Assembly (NCBI GenBank): GCA_902773395.1
Contig: CACYEJ010000068.1
Coordinates: forward strand, 1 to 5,488
Source of the DNA: an uncultured Ruminococcus sp.
GTDB lineage: Bacteria > Bacillota_A > Clostridia > Oscillospirales > Acutalibacteraceae
DNA: 5,488 nucleotides
Direction: 5' to 3'
In this document: positions 1 to 5,488 of the stretch, in pieces
Layout: every line of letters begins with the position of its first letter
How positions within the stretch are numbered: position 1 is the stretch's first letter
Position numbers and translations under genes: made by a program
The notes under the pieces: generated by a model
What the model was told of the DNA's origin: nothing
Databases searched by the model: none
What the model saw: the letters and a program-made list of their open reading frames with translations, nothing else

Positions 1-61
1 AATATAACTGCAAATACAAAAAGCAAACGCAGTTTTAAACTAAGATGTGGGGACAATATTT

Positions 62-511
62 ATGGATACAACCGTTATTATTTTATCAATTGCAGCACTG
101 TTTTTTATTTATACAATCATTAGGGTTTTTATTGCACTAATAAAGAGTATAGCGTCAATAATATACGGATTTGTCAAATGCAAAACACCGGTTACGGCAA
201 CTGTAACAGATCGTTTGGAACAAAGCGTTGAGGACGGCGGCACCGGAACTGATAAGGAATATTCTTACTGCTATCAATTTACCCTTAACGGCAATGTTTA
301 TACAGTTCGTTCGAAAAAATGGTCTTTTGTGCCTTATCATGTTGGCAGTACGGTCAAGCTGTATGTTGACGAATCGAATCCTAATCATATTTTTGAAAGA
401 GGTATGATTTTATTAAATGTAATATCAAATTTGCTTATATTTGTTATTATTATTGGAGCTTCTATTTATGTAGTTCATATACTGTTGACACTGATTAATA
501 CTAGAGTATAA
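62..511 (+). CDS. Small integral membrane protein, DUF3592-like
   Basis: This is a predicted 149-residue membrane protein. A long hydrophobic N-terminal region (about residues 4-38) is followed by a soluble domain (about 42-112) and a C-terminal hydrophobic segment (about 114-144). The soluble part has the pattern I associate with DUF3592 proteins: a TVTATVTD-like strand, a Tyr-rich strand followed by an NGNVYTVRS strand, then VGSTVKLYVDESNPN, a 'G..V.vyvdp.NP' turn. I infer a small beta domain held at the membrane; its biochemical role is unknown. A GTG in frame at 47 would add five residues, but I chose the ATG at 62 because a GGGGAC Shine-Dalgarno-like stretch (49-54) lies 7 nt before it, while nothing similar precedes the GTG. 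The gene appears monocistronic here: no gene follows within 230 bp on this strand, and I see no clear terminator after it. The coding assignment is fairly secure; the family assignment is from pattern memory only. Confidence 0.75.
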   Translation: MDTTVIILSIAALFFIYTIIRVFIALIKSIASIIYGFVKCKTPVTATVTDRLEQSVEDGGTGTDKEYSYCYQFTLNGNVYTVRSKKWSFVPYHVGSTVKLYVDESNPNHIFERGMILLNVISNLLIFVIIIGASIYVVHILLTLINTRV

Positions 512-565
512 GTTATAGTAACCGTCATATTGAGAGATGTACCAGTTTGGAATTAAGGTAAGCAA

Positions 566-594
566 TTGACATAGAACGGCTTTATGAGAATAAG
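566..594 (+). promoter_or_regulatory. Possible promoter in the gap after the membrane gene
   Basis: A perfect consensus -35 hexamer TTGACA (566-571) is followed after 17 nt by AATAAG (589-594), which matches four of six -10 positions. If active, it would start a transcript near 601 that reads towards the pheST leader. No ORF or terminator that would give it a product is visible. The rest of 512-707 holds nothing that I recognise. Confidence 0.25.
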
Positions 595-677
595 TCCGCA
601 GGCGAGTCACAAATAAACACTGCAAACTGACATATGTTTAGGTTAAGATTTATTTAATACTTTTAAGCTTGCGATTT

Positions 678-695
678 GATGTAATCGTGATGTAA
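678..695. repeat. Two direct GATGTAA repeats, 11-bp period
   Basis: GATGTAA occurs at 678-684 and again at 689-695, exactly 11 bp apart, just upstream of the T-box promoter. A spacing of one helical turn would suit two protein subunits on the same DNA face, but the sequence is AT-rich and chance is a real alternative. A second short direct repeat, TTTTAAGCT, flanks it at 661-669 and 706-714. Confidence 0.25.
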
Positions 696-707
696 AGATT
701 ATTAATT

Positions 708-736
708 TTAAGCTGATTTATTAAAAAAGTTATAAT
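708..736 (+). promoter_or_regulatory. Promoter of the pheST T-box leader
   Basis: A perfect -10 hexamer TATAAT lies at 731-736. The best -35 candidate at 17-nt spacing is TTAAGC (708-713), which is a weak match. The predicted start, about 743, falls immediately before the first bases of stem I of the T-box, as expected for this class of leader. The strong -10, AT-rich upstream DNA and correct position support it; the -35 is the uncertain part. Confidence 0.65.
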
Positions 737-742
737 ATAAAA

Positions 743-998
743 ACGCAGAGATAAAGAAAAGTAGCACATGATTTTCTCAAACAGAGAGGGTATGTCCGTG
801 GCTGAAAGCATATCTATGAAGAAGCTTGTGTGAAGTTCCCTTTTGAGCGGCAGGGCTGAACGATGATTTTTCATTCAGTAGGCTTTGACGGCAGGCACCG
901 TTAAGAGCCGGCAGAGTGTTTGCTTTGTAAACAGAATATGGGTGGTACCACGGCATAATGTTCGTCCCTGTTGGAGAATTCCGCAAGGGCGATTTTTT
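743..998 (+). promoter_or_regulatory. T-box leader responding to uncharged tRNA-Phe
   Basis: This is a cis-acting transcription-attenuation riboswitch that reads the ratio of uncharged to charged tRNA-Phe. Stem I contains the AGTA (760-763) and GAA (832-834 region) strands of the specifier-loop S-turn, with GCACA (764-768) pairing TGTGT (827-831) above it. The specifier codon is TTC (836-838), a phenylalanine codon. The conserved GGCTGAAAGC apical segment follows the GAGAG bulge strand. The ACCGTTA segment near 897-903 marks the stem II/IIA-B region, and TGTTT/AAACA around 917-933 makes a stem III. The T-box proper, GGGTGGTACCACGG (940-953), has the TGGT bulge (943-946), whose last base would pair with A73, the discriminator base usual in tRNA-Phe. 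The antiterminator pairs GGG (940-942) with CCC (966-968) and ACG (950-952) with CGT (963-965). Specifier, discriminator match and the downstream pheS gene agree with one another. Confidence 0.95.
962..998 (+). terminator. T-box-controlled intrinsic terminator
   Basis: The arm 962-975 pairs with 979-992 (14 positions, two mismatches, GAA loop) and is followed by a run of six T (993-998). The 5' arm contains the CGTCCC (963-968) that the antiterminator needs, so the two structures are mutually exclusive, as expected for a transcriptional T-box. With charged tRNA-Phe this hairpin should form and stop transcription before pheS. Confidence 0.9.
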
Positions 999-1032
999 AT
1001 GTATTTTAAAATAAACTTGATGAGAGGAAATA

Positions 1033-1087
1033 TAAAGTTTTGATCAAACTTTTTCAAAAGTTTGCGGGGTGCAGGGGCAGAGCCCAT
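1033..1087. repeat. Interspersed intergenic repeat, copy 1 (short form)
   Basis: The block starting AAAGTTTTGATC (1034) and ending CTTTTTCAAA (1058) is identical over 25 bases (26 with the preceding T) to 5406-5430. CAAACTTTT (1045-1053) and AAAAGTTTG (1056-1064) are a perfect 9-bp inverted repeat with almost no spacer. After this come a GC-rich TTTGCGGGGTG (1061-1071) and a small GGGC-AGA-GCCC hairpin (1075-1085). The sharp AT-to-GC switch within 50 bp differs from surrounding intergenic DNA. It has no coding potential and no transposase; it resembles dispersed intergenic repeats of Clostridia. The 3' limit is uncertain and the element may extend to about 1140. Confidence 0.8.
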
Positions 1088-1090
1088 GCT

Positions 1091-1135
1091 CGCTGACGAA
1101 AGAAACTAGCGTAGAAAAACAAACTACCCTCAGCG
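1091..1135. other. Fold-back sequence in the long pheS leader
   Basis: CGCTGA (1091-1096) is complementary to TCAGCG (1130-1135), and the interior carries GTAG (1111-1114) complementary to CTAC (1123-1126). A competing pairing is CGCT with AGCG (1108-1111). It may be the distal part of the adjacent interspersed repeat or an independent leader structure. The remainder of the 999-1307 gap has only a weak GGCAA/TTGCC stem (1212-1232), no ORF and no T-run terminator. Confidence 0.35.
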
Positions 1136-1264
1136 AAACTAAATAAACTTTCTGAAAAAAATTAAATCAAAGCAACCCTTAAATAAAAAAATATCGGTTC
1201 AAACTAAAACAGGCAAGAGCTTGCGAATTGCCGGATATAGAAAGAAAAAGGTAATATCGCAAAA

Positions 1265-1288
1265 TTTATATATTTATATATTTATATA
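1265..1288. repeat. Three tandem copies of TTTATATA before pheS
   Basis: The 8-bp unit TTTATATA occurs three times in perfect tandem at 1265-1272, 1273-1280 and 1281-1288. It ends 5 nt before the pheS Shine-Dalgarno sequence. It contains only A and T. It could keep the ribosome-loading region unstructured, though the unit can also fold on itself. Copy number could change by slipped-strand replication. Confidence 0.85.
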
Positions 1289-1292
1289 AATG

Positions 1293-1298
1293 AAAGGA
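1293..1298 (+). promoter_or_regulatory. Shine-Dalgarno site that fixes the pheS start
   Basis: AAAGGA (1293-1298) lies 9 nt before the ATG at 1308. It sits inside the codons that would be read from the earlier in-frame ATG at 1290, which itself has only AT-repeat upstream. The ATG at 1308 is therefore preferred. Confidence 0.8.
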
Positions 1299-1307
1299 TT
1301 GAAAAAT

Positions 1308-2327
1308 ATGAAAGCGAAACTAGAAGAAATTCGTGAGAGAGCAAAAGAAGAACTCTCTAAAGCGAATGCAATCGAAAATCTTGAAGAGCTAAGAGTAAAG
1401 TACGCAGGCAAAAAAGGTGAGCTTACAGCTATTCTAAAGCAAATGGGCAAGCTTTCCCCTGAGGAGCGTCCTGTTATCGGTCAGCTTGCCAATGAGGTGA
1501 GAAGCTACATTGATAACGCTATCGAAACAAAGAAAGCTGAGCTAAGTGAGGAGAAACTCAAAAGACAGCTTGAAGATGAAAAAATTGATGTTACTCTTCC
1601 CTCGAATACAGAACCTCTCGGTCATAAGCACCCATTGTCTGTAGTCCTTGACGAGATTAAGGAAATCTTTGTCGGCATGGGCTTTGAGATTGTCGAGGGT
1701 CCTGAGGTGGAGTATGATTACTATAACTTCGAGGCTCTTAATATCCCTAAGGACCACCCTGCACGTGATACTCAGGATACATTCTATATCACCGACAATA
1801 TCGTTCTCAGAACTCAGACATCGCCTGTTCAGGTGCGTGTAATGGAGAAGAAAAAGCCGCCTATCAGAATTATCTCTCCCGGAAGAGTGTTCAGAAGCGA
1901 CGCTGTTGATGCAACTCATTCTCCGCTGTTTCATCAGATTGAGGGTCTTGTCGTTGATAAGGATATCACCTTTGCCGATTTGAAGGGTACTCTCGAAACC
2001 TTTATCAAGCGTCTGTACGGCGAGGACAGCGTGGTTCGTTTCCGTCCGCATCATTTCCCGTTCACTGAGCCGTCTGCCGAGGTTGACGTGCAGTGCTTTA
2101 GCTGTAAGGGAAAGGGCTGCCGTGTGTGCAAGAACGAGGGCTGGATTGAGATTCTCGGCTGCGGTATGGTACACCCGAAGGTGCTTGAAAATTGCGGCAT
2201 TGATCCTGAGGAGTATTCCGGCTTTGCGTTGGGTCTTGGTTTGGAGCGTGTAGCTATGAGACGTTACGGCGTTGATGATATGAGATTGTTCTTTGAGAAC
2301 GATACAAGATTCTTGTCACAGTTTTAA
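1308..2327 (+). CDS. pheS: Phenylalanine--tRNA ligase, alpha subunit
   Basis: PheS is the catalytic subunit of the cytoplasmic alpha2-beta2 enzyme that activates phenylalanine with ATP and transfers it to tRNA-Phe. The 339-residue product is full length for the family. Residues 1 to about 90 form the charged N-terminal coiled coil that contacts tRNA, including the [10 protein letters not shown] stretch. The class II catalytic core follows: HPL (108-110) near motif 1, TQTSPVQ (169-175), motif 2 around [10 protein letters not shown] (195-204) and QIEG (210-213), the phenylalanine-pocket segment [12 protein letters not shown] (250-261), and motif 3 GLGLERVAM (309-317). A four-cysteine insert (C263, C266, C271, C274, spaced CxxC-x4-CxxC) matches that of Bacillus-type PheS and may bind metal. 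The C-terminus FLSQF is typical. It is first in the T-box-controlled operon, 19 bp before pheT. An in-frame ATG at 1290 would add six residues but lacks a ribosome site. Confidence 0.98.
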   Translation: MKAKLEEIRERAKEELSKANAIENLEELRVKYAGKKGELTAILKQMGKLSPEERPVIGQLANEVRSYIDNAIETKKAELSEEKLKRQLEDEKIDVTLPSNTEPLGHKHPLSVVLDEIKEIFVGMGFEIVEGPEVEYDYYNFEALNIPKDHPARDTQDTFYITDNIVLRTQTSPVQVRVMEKKKPPIRIISPGRVFRSDAVDATHSPLFHQIEGLVVDKDITFADLKGTLETFIKRLYGEDSVVRFRPHHFPFTEPSAEVDVQCFSCKGKGCRVCKNEGWIEILGCGMVHPKVLENCGIDPEEYSGFALGLGLERVAMRRYGVDDMRLFFENDTRFLSQF

Positions 2328-2346
2328 TTGAAAGGGGTATAGTGTT

Positions 2347-4734
2347 ATGAATTTATCAATGAAATGGTTAAAGGAATTTGTTGACGTAGGCAATATCGCC
2401 CCCAGAGATTTTTCGGAAGCTATGACAATGAGCGGCTCTAAGGTTGAGCTGTTTGAGGTTGAGGGCGGTTTGATTGAAAATATCGTGGTAGGTCAGGTGC
2501 TGAGCATCGAAAAGCACCCGGATGCCGATAAACTGGTAGTGTGTCAGGTTGACGTTGGAGAGAAAAATGTGCAGATAGTTACTGCCGCTACAAATCTTAC
2601 AGTAGGCGATTATGTGCCTGTTTGCAAGGATAAGTCAAAGCTGGTTGACGGTACGCCTATCAAAAAGGGCAAGCTCAGAGGAGTTGTAAGCGAGGGTATG
2701 TTCTGCTCTGTGGCTGAGCTTGGAGTTACTGTTCATGACTTCCCGTATGCGATTCAGGACGGAATTTTTGTGCTTCAAAATGATCCGGATTTAAAGCCCG
2801 TTCCCGGTATGGACATCAAAGAGGCAATAGGTCTGAATGACGTTAAGGTTGAATTTGAGATTACCTCTAATCGTCCGGACTGCTTCTCCGTAATAGGTCT
2901 TGCTCGTGAGGCTGCGGCTACATTCGATAAGGAGCTGAAGCTTCATACTCCAAATGTTAAGCCGTCCGGAAAATCCTGCGAGGGTATGCTTGCTGTTGAA
3001 ATTCATAATCCTGAGCTTTGCCCGATTTACAGTGCAAAAATTGTGGAGAACGTAAGAGTTAAGCCGTCGCCGCTTTGGCTTCGTGAAAGACTTCGCGCCA
3101 TGGGCGTTCGTCCGATTAACAATATTGTTGATATCACTAATTATGTTATGCTTGAATACGGTCAGCCTATGCACGCATTTGACCTGAGATTTATCAAGGG
3201 CGGCAAAATTAATGTTCGCCTTGCAAATGACGGAGAAGAGATTACTACACTTGACGGTATCGACAGAAAGCTTAGCTCTTCTAATCTCGTTATTGCAGAC
3301 GAGGAAAAGCCTGTTGCTATTGCCGGCGTTATGGGCGGAGAGTACAGCGGTATTATGGACGATACCACAACGATTGTCTTTGAGAGCGCTAACTTTATGG
3401 GCTCTTCCGTTCGCCTTACAGCTAAGGAGCATGGTATGAGAACAGACGCTTCTTCGAGATATGAAAAGGGTCTTGACCCGAATGCCTGCCTGCCTGCACT
3501 TGAAAGAGCTTGCGAGCTGGTACAGCTTCTTGATGCCGGTGATGTTCTCGACGGTGTGATTGTAGATGACAAGTCTAAGAACGAGCCTGTAAAAATTAAG
3601 TTCAATCCCGATTGGATAAATCATTTTCTTAATACGGAGCTTTCTGCCGATGAGATGAAGGCTATACTTGAAAAAATTGAGTGCAGAATTGAGGACGGCG
3701 ATATTATCATGCCGACATTCCGTCCGGACTTGCTGCATAAAGCCGACATCGCTGAGGAAATTGCACGTTTCTACGGCTACAATGTTATCCCGTCAACAGC
3801 TATTAAGGGCGGCGCTCAGGGTAAGTACAGCGTGCGTCAGAAATTTGATATGACGATTACCAACACGCTTATTGCACGAGGCGTAAATGAGATTATGACA
3901 TACTCCTTTATCAGCCCCAAGTACTACAATAAGGTTATGATGCCGGAAAATCACCCTCTCAGAAACAGCGTTGTTATCTCAAATCCGCTTGGTGAGGATA
4001 CTTCTATTATGAGAACAACTGCTTTGCCGTCGATGCTTGAAATTCTTGCAAAGAATTATAACAACCGCAACGAGTATGCGTATCTCTTCGAGATTGCAAA
4101 GGAGTATATCCCGACAACTCCCGATAAGCTTCCTGTAGAGAAGAATGTGCTTACAGCCGGTTTCTACGGTGAGGGCGTGGATTTCTTCAAGGTTAAGGGC
4201 GTTGCAGAGCAGGTGCTTGACCGCTGCGGCGTGAAAAACTGGGATATCAAGGCGGACAGCGAACAGTTCGGTTATCACCCCGGCAGATGCGCAGTGCTTA
4301 CAATCGGCGGCGAGCCTCTCGGCGTAATAGGTGAGATTCACCCGAAGGTAAGAGAGAATTACGGCATTGGCGCAAGAGTTTATTGCTTTAGCTTGAATGT
4401 TGACACAATGTTTGAATATGCCGAGCTGGAGAAGCACTATACTCCGCTGCCAAAGTATCCGGCTGTTACTCGTGACCTTGCACTTTTGTGCGATAAGGAA
4501 ATTCCGGTGCTGGAGCTTGAGAAAGCAATCAAGGACGGTGCAGGTAAGTATCTTGAGTCGGTGAAGCTGTTCGATGTATATCAGGGCAAGCAGATTATGC
4601 CGGGCAAAAAGAGCGTTGCTTTCAGCCTGACACTTAGAAGCTCCGAGGGTACACTGACTGACGAGCAGGCAACAAGCGCTGTCAATAAGGCTATTAAGTC
4701 ATTGGAAAAGATAGGTGCAATCCTTAGATCGTAA
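2347..4734 (+). CDS. pheT: Phenylalanine--tRNA ligase, beta subunit
   Basis: PheT is the partner of PheS in the alpha2-beta2 synthetase; it supports tRNA binding and hydrolyses mischarged Tyr-tRNA-Phe. The 795 residues match the usual bacterial length. Visible domains in order are: an EMAP/OB-fold tRNA-binding domain (about 40-155, with EKHPDADKLVVCQVDVG and the GVVSEGMFCS signature); the B3/B4 editing domain (about 215-395, with RPINNIVDITNYVMLEYGQPMHAFD, GVMGG at 327-331 and RTDASSRYEKGLDP at 365-378); a B5 domain (about 412-482, with FRPDLLHKADIAEEIARFYGY); the catalytically inactive synthetase-like B6/B7 core (about 495-690); and the C-terminal FDX-ACB anticodon-binding domain (about 698-795, with PKYPAVTRDLALL). 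The start is supported by AAAGGGG (2331-2337), 9 nt before the ATG. No frameshift or missing domain is apparent. It is cotranscribed with pheS. Confidence 0.98.
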   Translation: MNLSMKWLKEFVDVGNIAPRDFSEAMTMSGSKVELFEVEGGLIENIVVGQVLSIEKHPDADKLVVCQVDVGEKNVQIVTAATNLTVGDYVPVCKDKSKLVDGTPIKKGKLRGVVSEGMFCSVAELGVTVHDFPYAIQDGIFVLQNDPDLKPVPGMDIKEAIGLNDVKVEFEITSNRPDCFSVIGLAREAAATFDKELKLHTPNVKPSGKSCEGMLAVEIHNPELCPIYSAKIVENVRVKPSPLWLRERLRAMGVRPINNIVDITNYVMLEYGQPMHAFDLRFIKGGKINVRLANDGEEITTLDGIDRKLSSSNLVIADEEKPVAIAGVMGGEYSGIMDDTTTIVFESANFMGSSVRLTAKEHGMRTDASSRYEKGLDPNACLPALERACELVQLLDAGDVLDGVIVDDKSKNEPVKIKFNPDWINHFLNTELSADEMKAILEKIECRIEDGDIIMPTFRPDLLHKADIAEEIARFYGYNVIPSTAIKGGAQGKYSVRQKFDMTITNTLIARGVNEIMTYSFISPKYYNKVMMPENHPLRNSVVISNPLGEDTSIMRTTALPSMLEILAKNYNNRNEYAYLFEIAKEYIPTTPDKLPVEKNVLTAGFYGEGVDFFKVKGVAEQVLDRCGVKNWDIKADSEQFGYHPGRCAVLTIGGEPLGVIGEIHPKVRENYGIGARVYCFSLNVDTMFEYAELEKHYTPLPKYPAVTRDLALLCDKEIPVLELEKAIKDGAGKYLESVKLFDVYQGKQIMPGKKSVAFSLTLRSSEGTLTDEQATSAVNKAIKSLEKIGAILRS

Positions 4735-4782
4735 AAAAGAAACAAAAGCTAATACTGTTTATTGATTCAGTGAGGTGGCTAA

Positions 4783-5199
4783 ATGAAACCTAAAAAGAAA
4801 TTCAAACCCGTTATTATTGCAGCAGTTACCCTGTTAATTGTGATTGCTTTGGGCGAAGCCGGAATGTTTTTTGCTTTGATGAAAAATAAAACTCAGATAA
4901 GCAGCTGGCTGGAAGAATACGATACGGGTACGGCAACGTTTGAGGACGTTGCAGCGGTTAATCTTTTTTTTAAGGATTATGTGAAGGTGGGCGAAACGGA
5001 AAAAAATGACAGGGTTATTTCGAGAAGCCTGTGGTTCTTTAGCTTTACTGTTATGGGAAAGTATAAGAAGGTAGATCGGCTTGGTTCTGCATATGTATTT
5101 TCTGATAAAGATAATAATGTTTATACAGTAGTGGCAACGGACGAATGGTGTCCTTTTTTTAGAGTGTATTCAATCTCTAAAGGTGTAATCAAAGAATAG
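4783..5199 (+). CDS. Membrane-anchored protein of unknown function
   Basis: The product has 138 residues. A very basic start (MKPKKKFK) is followed by one hydrophobic segment (about 9-33) and a soluble remainder. By the positive-inside rule this is an uncleaved signal anchor with the C-terminal domain outside the cell. I see no lipobox. The soluble part begins with a polar helix-like stretch (SSWLEEYDTGTATFEDVAAVN), then strands such as SLWFFSFTV, SAYVFSDKDNNVYTVVA and FFRVYSI; I do not recognise a family. GAGGTGG (4772-4778), close before the ATG, is a strong ribosome site and supports the start. It lies 48 bp after pheT with no terminator between, and a terminator follows 14 bp after its stop. 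It is therefore probably the last gene of the pheST transcript, although an unseen internal promoter is possible. Any functional link to tRNA charging is not implied by the protein itself. Confidence 0.8.
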   Translation: MKPKKKFKPVIIAAVTLLIVIALGEAGMFFALMKNKTQISSWLEEYDTGTATFEDVAAVNLFFKDYVKVGETEKNDRVISRSLWFFSFTVMGKYKKVDRLGSAYVFSDKDNNVYTVVATDEWCPFFRVYSISKGVIKE

Positions 5200-5200
5200 T

Positions 5201-5212
5201 ATATGTACATAT
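5201..5212. repeat. 12-bp perfect palindrome after the stop codon
   Basis: ATATGTACATAT is a perfect palindrome that sits between the stop codon of the anchored protein and the terminator stem. It has no room for a loop, so it is more plausible as a DNA site than as an RNA hairpin. Chance is likely in AT-rich DNA. Confidence 0.3.
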
Positions 5213-5213
5213 T

Positions 5214-5257
5214 CCCCTGCGGTACAGTTGTAAAATTGTTCCGTAGGGGGTGCTTTT
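5214..5257 (+). terminator. Rho-independent terminator of the pheST unit
   Basis: The arms 5214-5229 and 5234-5249 pair over 16 positions with one T-T mismatch and a few G-T pairs, closing a GTAA (GNRA-type) loop. The base of the stem is CCCC/GGGG. It is followed by GTGCTTTTATTTG, with TTTT at 5254-5257. The T-run is short and offset by four bases, but the stem is strong. Its position directly after the last gene supports its role as the end of the operon. Confidence 0.85.
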
Positions 5258-5310
5258 ATTTGTAACATTATTGTACATCATCATGAATTTTATTAAAAAA
5301 AGATAATTCA

Positions 5311-5340
5311 TTGACATTTGATGTTAAAATGTAGTACAAT
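5311..5340 (+). promoter_or_regulatory. Promoter for the next transcription unit
   Basis: The consensus -35 TTGACA (5311-5316) and the -10 TACAAT (5335-5340, five of six) are separated by 18 nt. The predicted start is near 5347. A 7-bp inverted repeat, ATGAATT (5283-5289) with AATTCAT (5305-5311), abuts the -35 and could be an operator. The gene driven by it lies beyond the window. Confidence 0.7.
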
Positions 5341-5346
5341 AATTAT

Positions 5347-5404
5347 GTAATAATCCGCAGGCGGTAAAGTCGTCTATACTCAAAAACTAAAAGATTTGGC
5401 ATAT
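5347..5404 (+). other. Untranslated leader of a gene beyond the window
   Basis: The sequence after the predicted start has no ORF. It contains CCGC-AG-GCGG (5355-5364), which is self-complementary, within TCCGCAGGCG (5354-5363). That same 10-mer occurs at 595-604, also downstream of a TTGACA. It leads directly into the second repeat copy. I do not recognise a riboswitch class in what is visible. Confidence 0.4.
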
Positions 5405-5488
5405 TAAAGTTTTGATCAAACTTTTTCAAAGGCGCCCCGAAGGAAGTGCCCTTGGGGTATTTGCGGGTGACGGAACACCCCAAGAAGT
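5405..5488. repeat. Interspersed intergenic repeat, copy 2 (long form, cut by window end)
   Basis: The first 26 bases (5405-5430) are identical to 1033-1058. Copy 2 then carries a GC-rich module absent from copy 1: CCCCGAAGG (5435-5443) pairs with CCCTTGGGG (5449-5457) over nine positions with one mismatch. After that it rejoins the shared TTTGCGGG (5460-5467), and GGGTG (5465-5469) can pair with CACCC (5476-5480). No coding sequence or transposase is visible. The element continues beyond the window. Confidence 0.8.

Noticed and set aside
1..46. AACTGC (6-11) and GCAGTT (29-34) as an upstream terminator
   Set aside because: The stem is only 6 bp with a 17-nt loop and the following T-run is just four bases, so it is too weak to call.
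875..1087. Small minus-strand open frames across the T-box leader and repeat
   Set aside because: They overlap a well-supported RNA element and have no ribosome sites or protein-like composition.
1033..1140. Repeat copy 1 as a CRISPR unit or an insertion-sequence end
   Set aside because: There is no regular repeat-spacer array, no target-site duplication that I can see, and no transposase reading frame nearby.
1228..1257. A possible internal promoter before pheS (TTGCCG, 18 nt, TAATAT)
   Set aside because: Both hexamers match the consensus poorly, and AT-rich DNA gives many such matches; the T-box promoter explains expression.
1290..1307. The in-frame ATG at 1290 as the pheS start
   Set aside because: It has no Shine-Dalgarno sequence, and the AAAGGA motif needed for the ATG at 1308 lies within its first codons. 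PheS proteins also normally begin close to the second start.
1542..2174. A 210-codon open frame on the minus strand inside pheS
   Set aside because: It is a shadow of pheS codon usage: pheS is fully conserved in the other frame, and the translated product shows no recognisable domain.
2791..3738. A 315-codon open frame on the minus strand inside pheT
   Set aside because: It overlaps the conserved editing domain of pheT, has no supporting ribosome site or motif, and is best explained as an antisense shadow.

Overview
The window is a piece of a low-GC Gram-positive (Firmicutes/Clostridia) chromosome. The evidence is a classical transcriptional T-box leader ahead of pheST, PheS and PheT sequences of the Bacillus/Clostridia type, AT-rich intergenic regions, and a dispersed AT/GC-rich intergenic repeat of a kind I associate with Ruminococcus-like Clostridia. 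The last point comes from memory and was not searched.

Layout. From 62 to 511 lies a small membrane protein with a DUF3592-like soluble domain between hydrophobic ends. From 512 to about 707 there is no convincing gene, only a possible promoter and short direct repeats. A promoter at 708-736 starts the phenylalanine T-box leader (743-998), which has a TTC specifier, a T-box bulge matching the tRNA-Phe discriminator, and a competing terminator. An unusually long stretch (999-1307) then separates the T-box terminator from pheS. It holds one copy of a structured interspersed repeat, further fold-back sequences and three perfect copies of an 8-bp AT-only unit. pheS (1308-2327) and pheT (2347-4734) follow, 19 bp apart. 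A small membrane-anchored protein of unknown function (4783-5199) sits 48 bp after pheT with no terminator between, and a strong rho-independent terminator (5214-5257) closes the unit. A new consensus-like promoter (5311-5340) then starts a transcript whose leader runs into a second, larger copy of the repeat (5405-5488), cut by the window edge.

How the genes work together. PheS and PheT form the alpha2-beta2 phenylalanyl-tRNA synthetase. When uncharged tRNA-Phe accumulates, it binds the T-box leader and stabilises the antiterminator, so transcription proceeds through pheS, pheT and probably the small anchored protein.

I see no CRISPR array, transposase, toxin-antitoxin pair, phage gene or defence system. 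The unusual material is the repeat family: its placement inside the T-box-controlled leader and its modular difference between the two copies.
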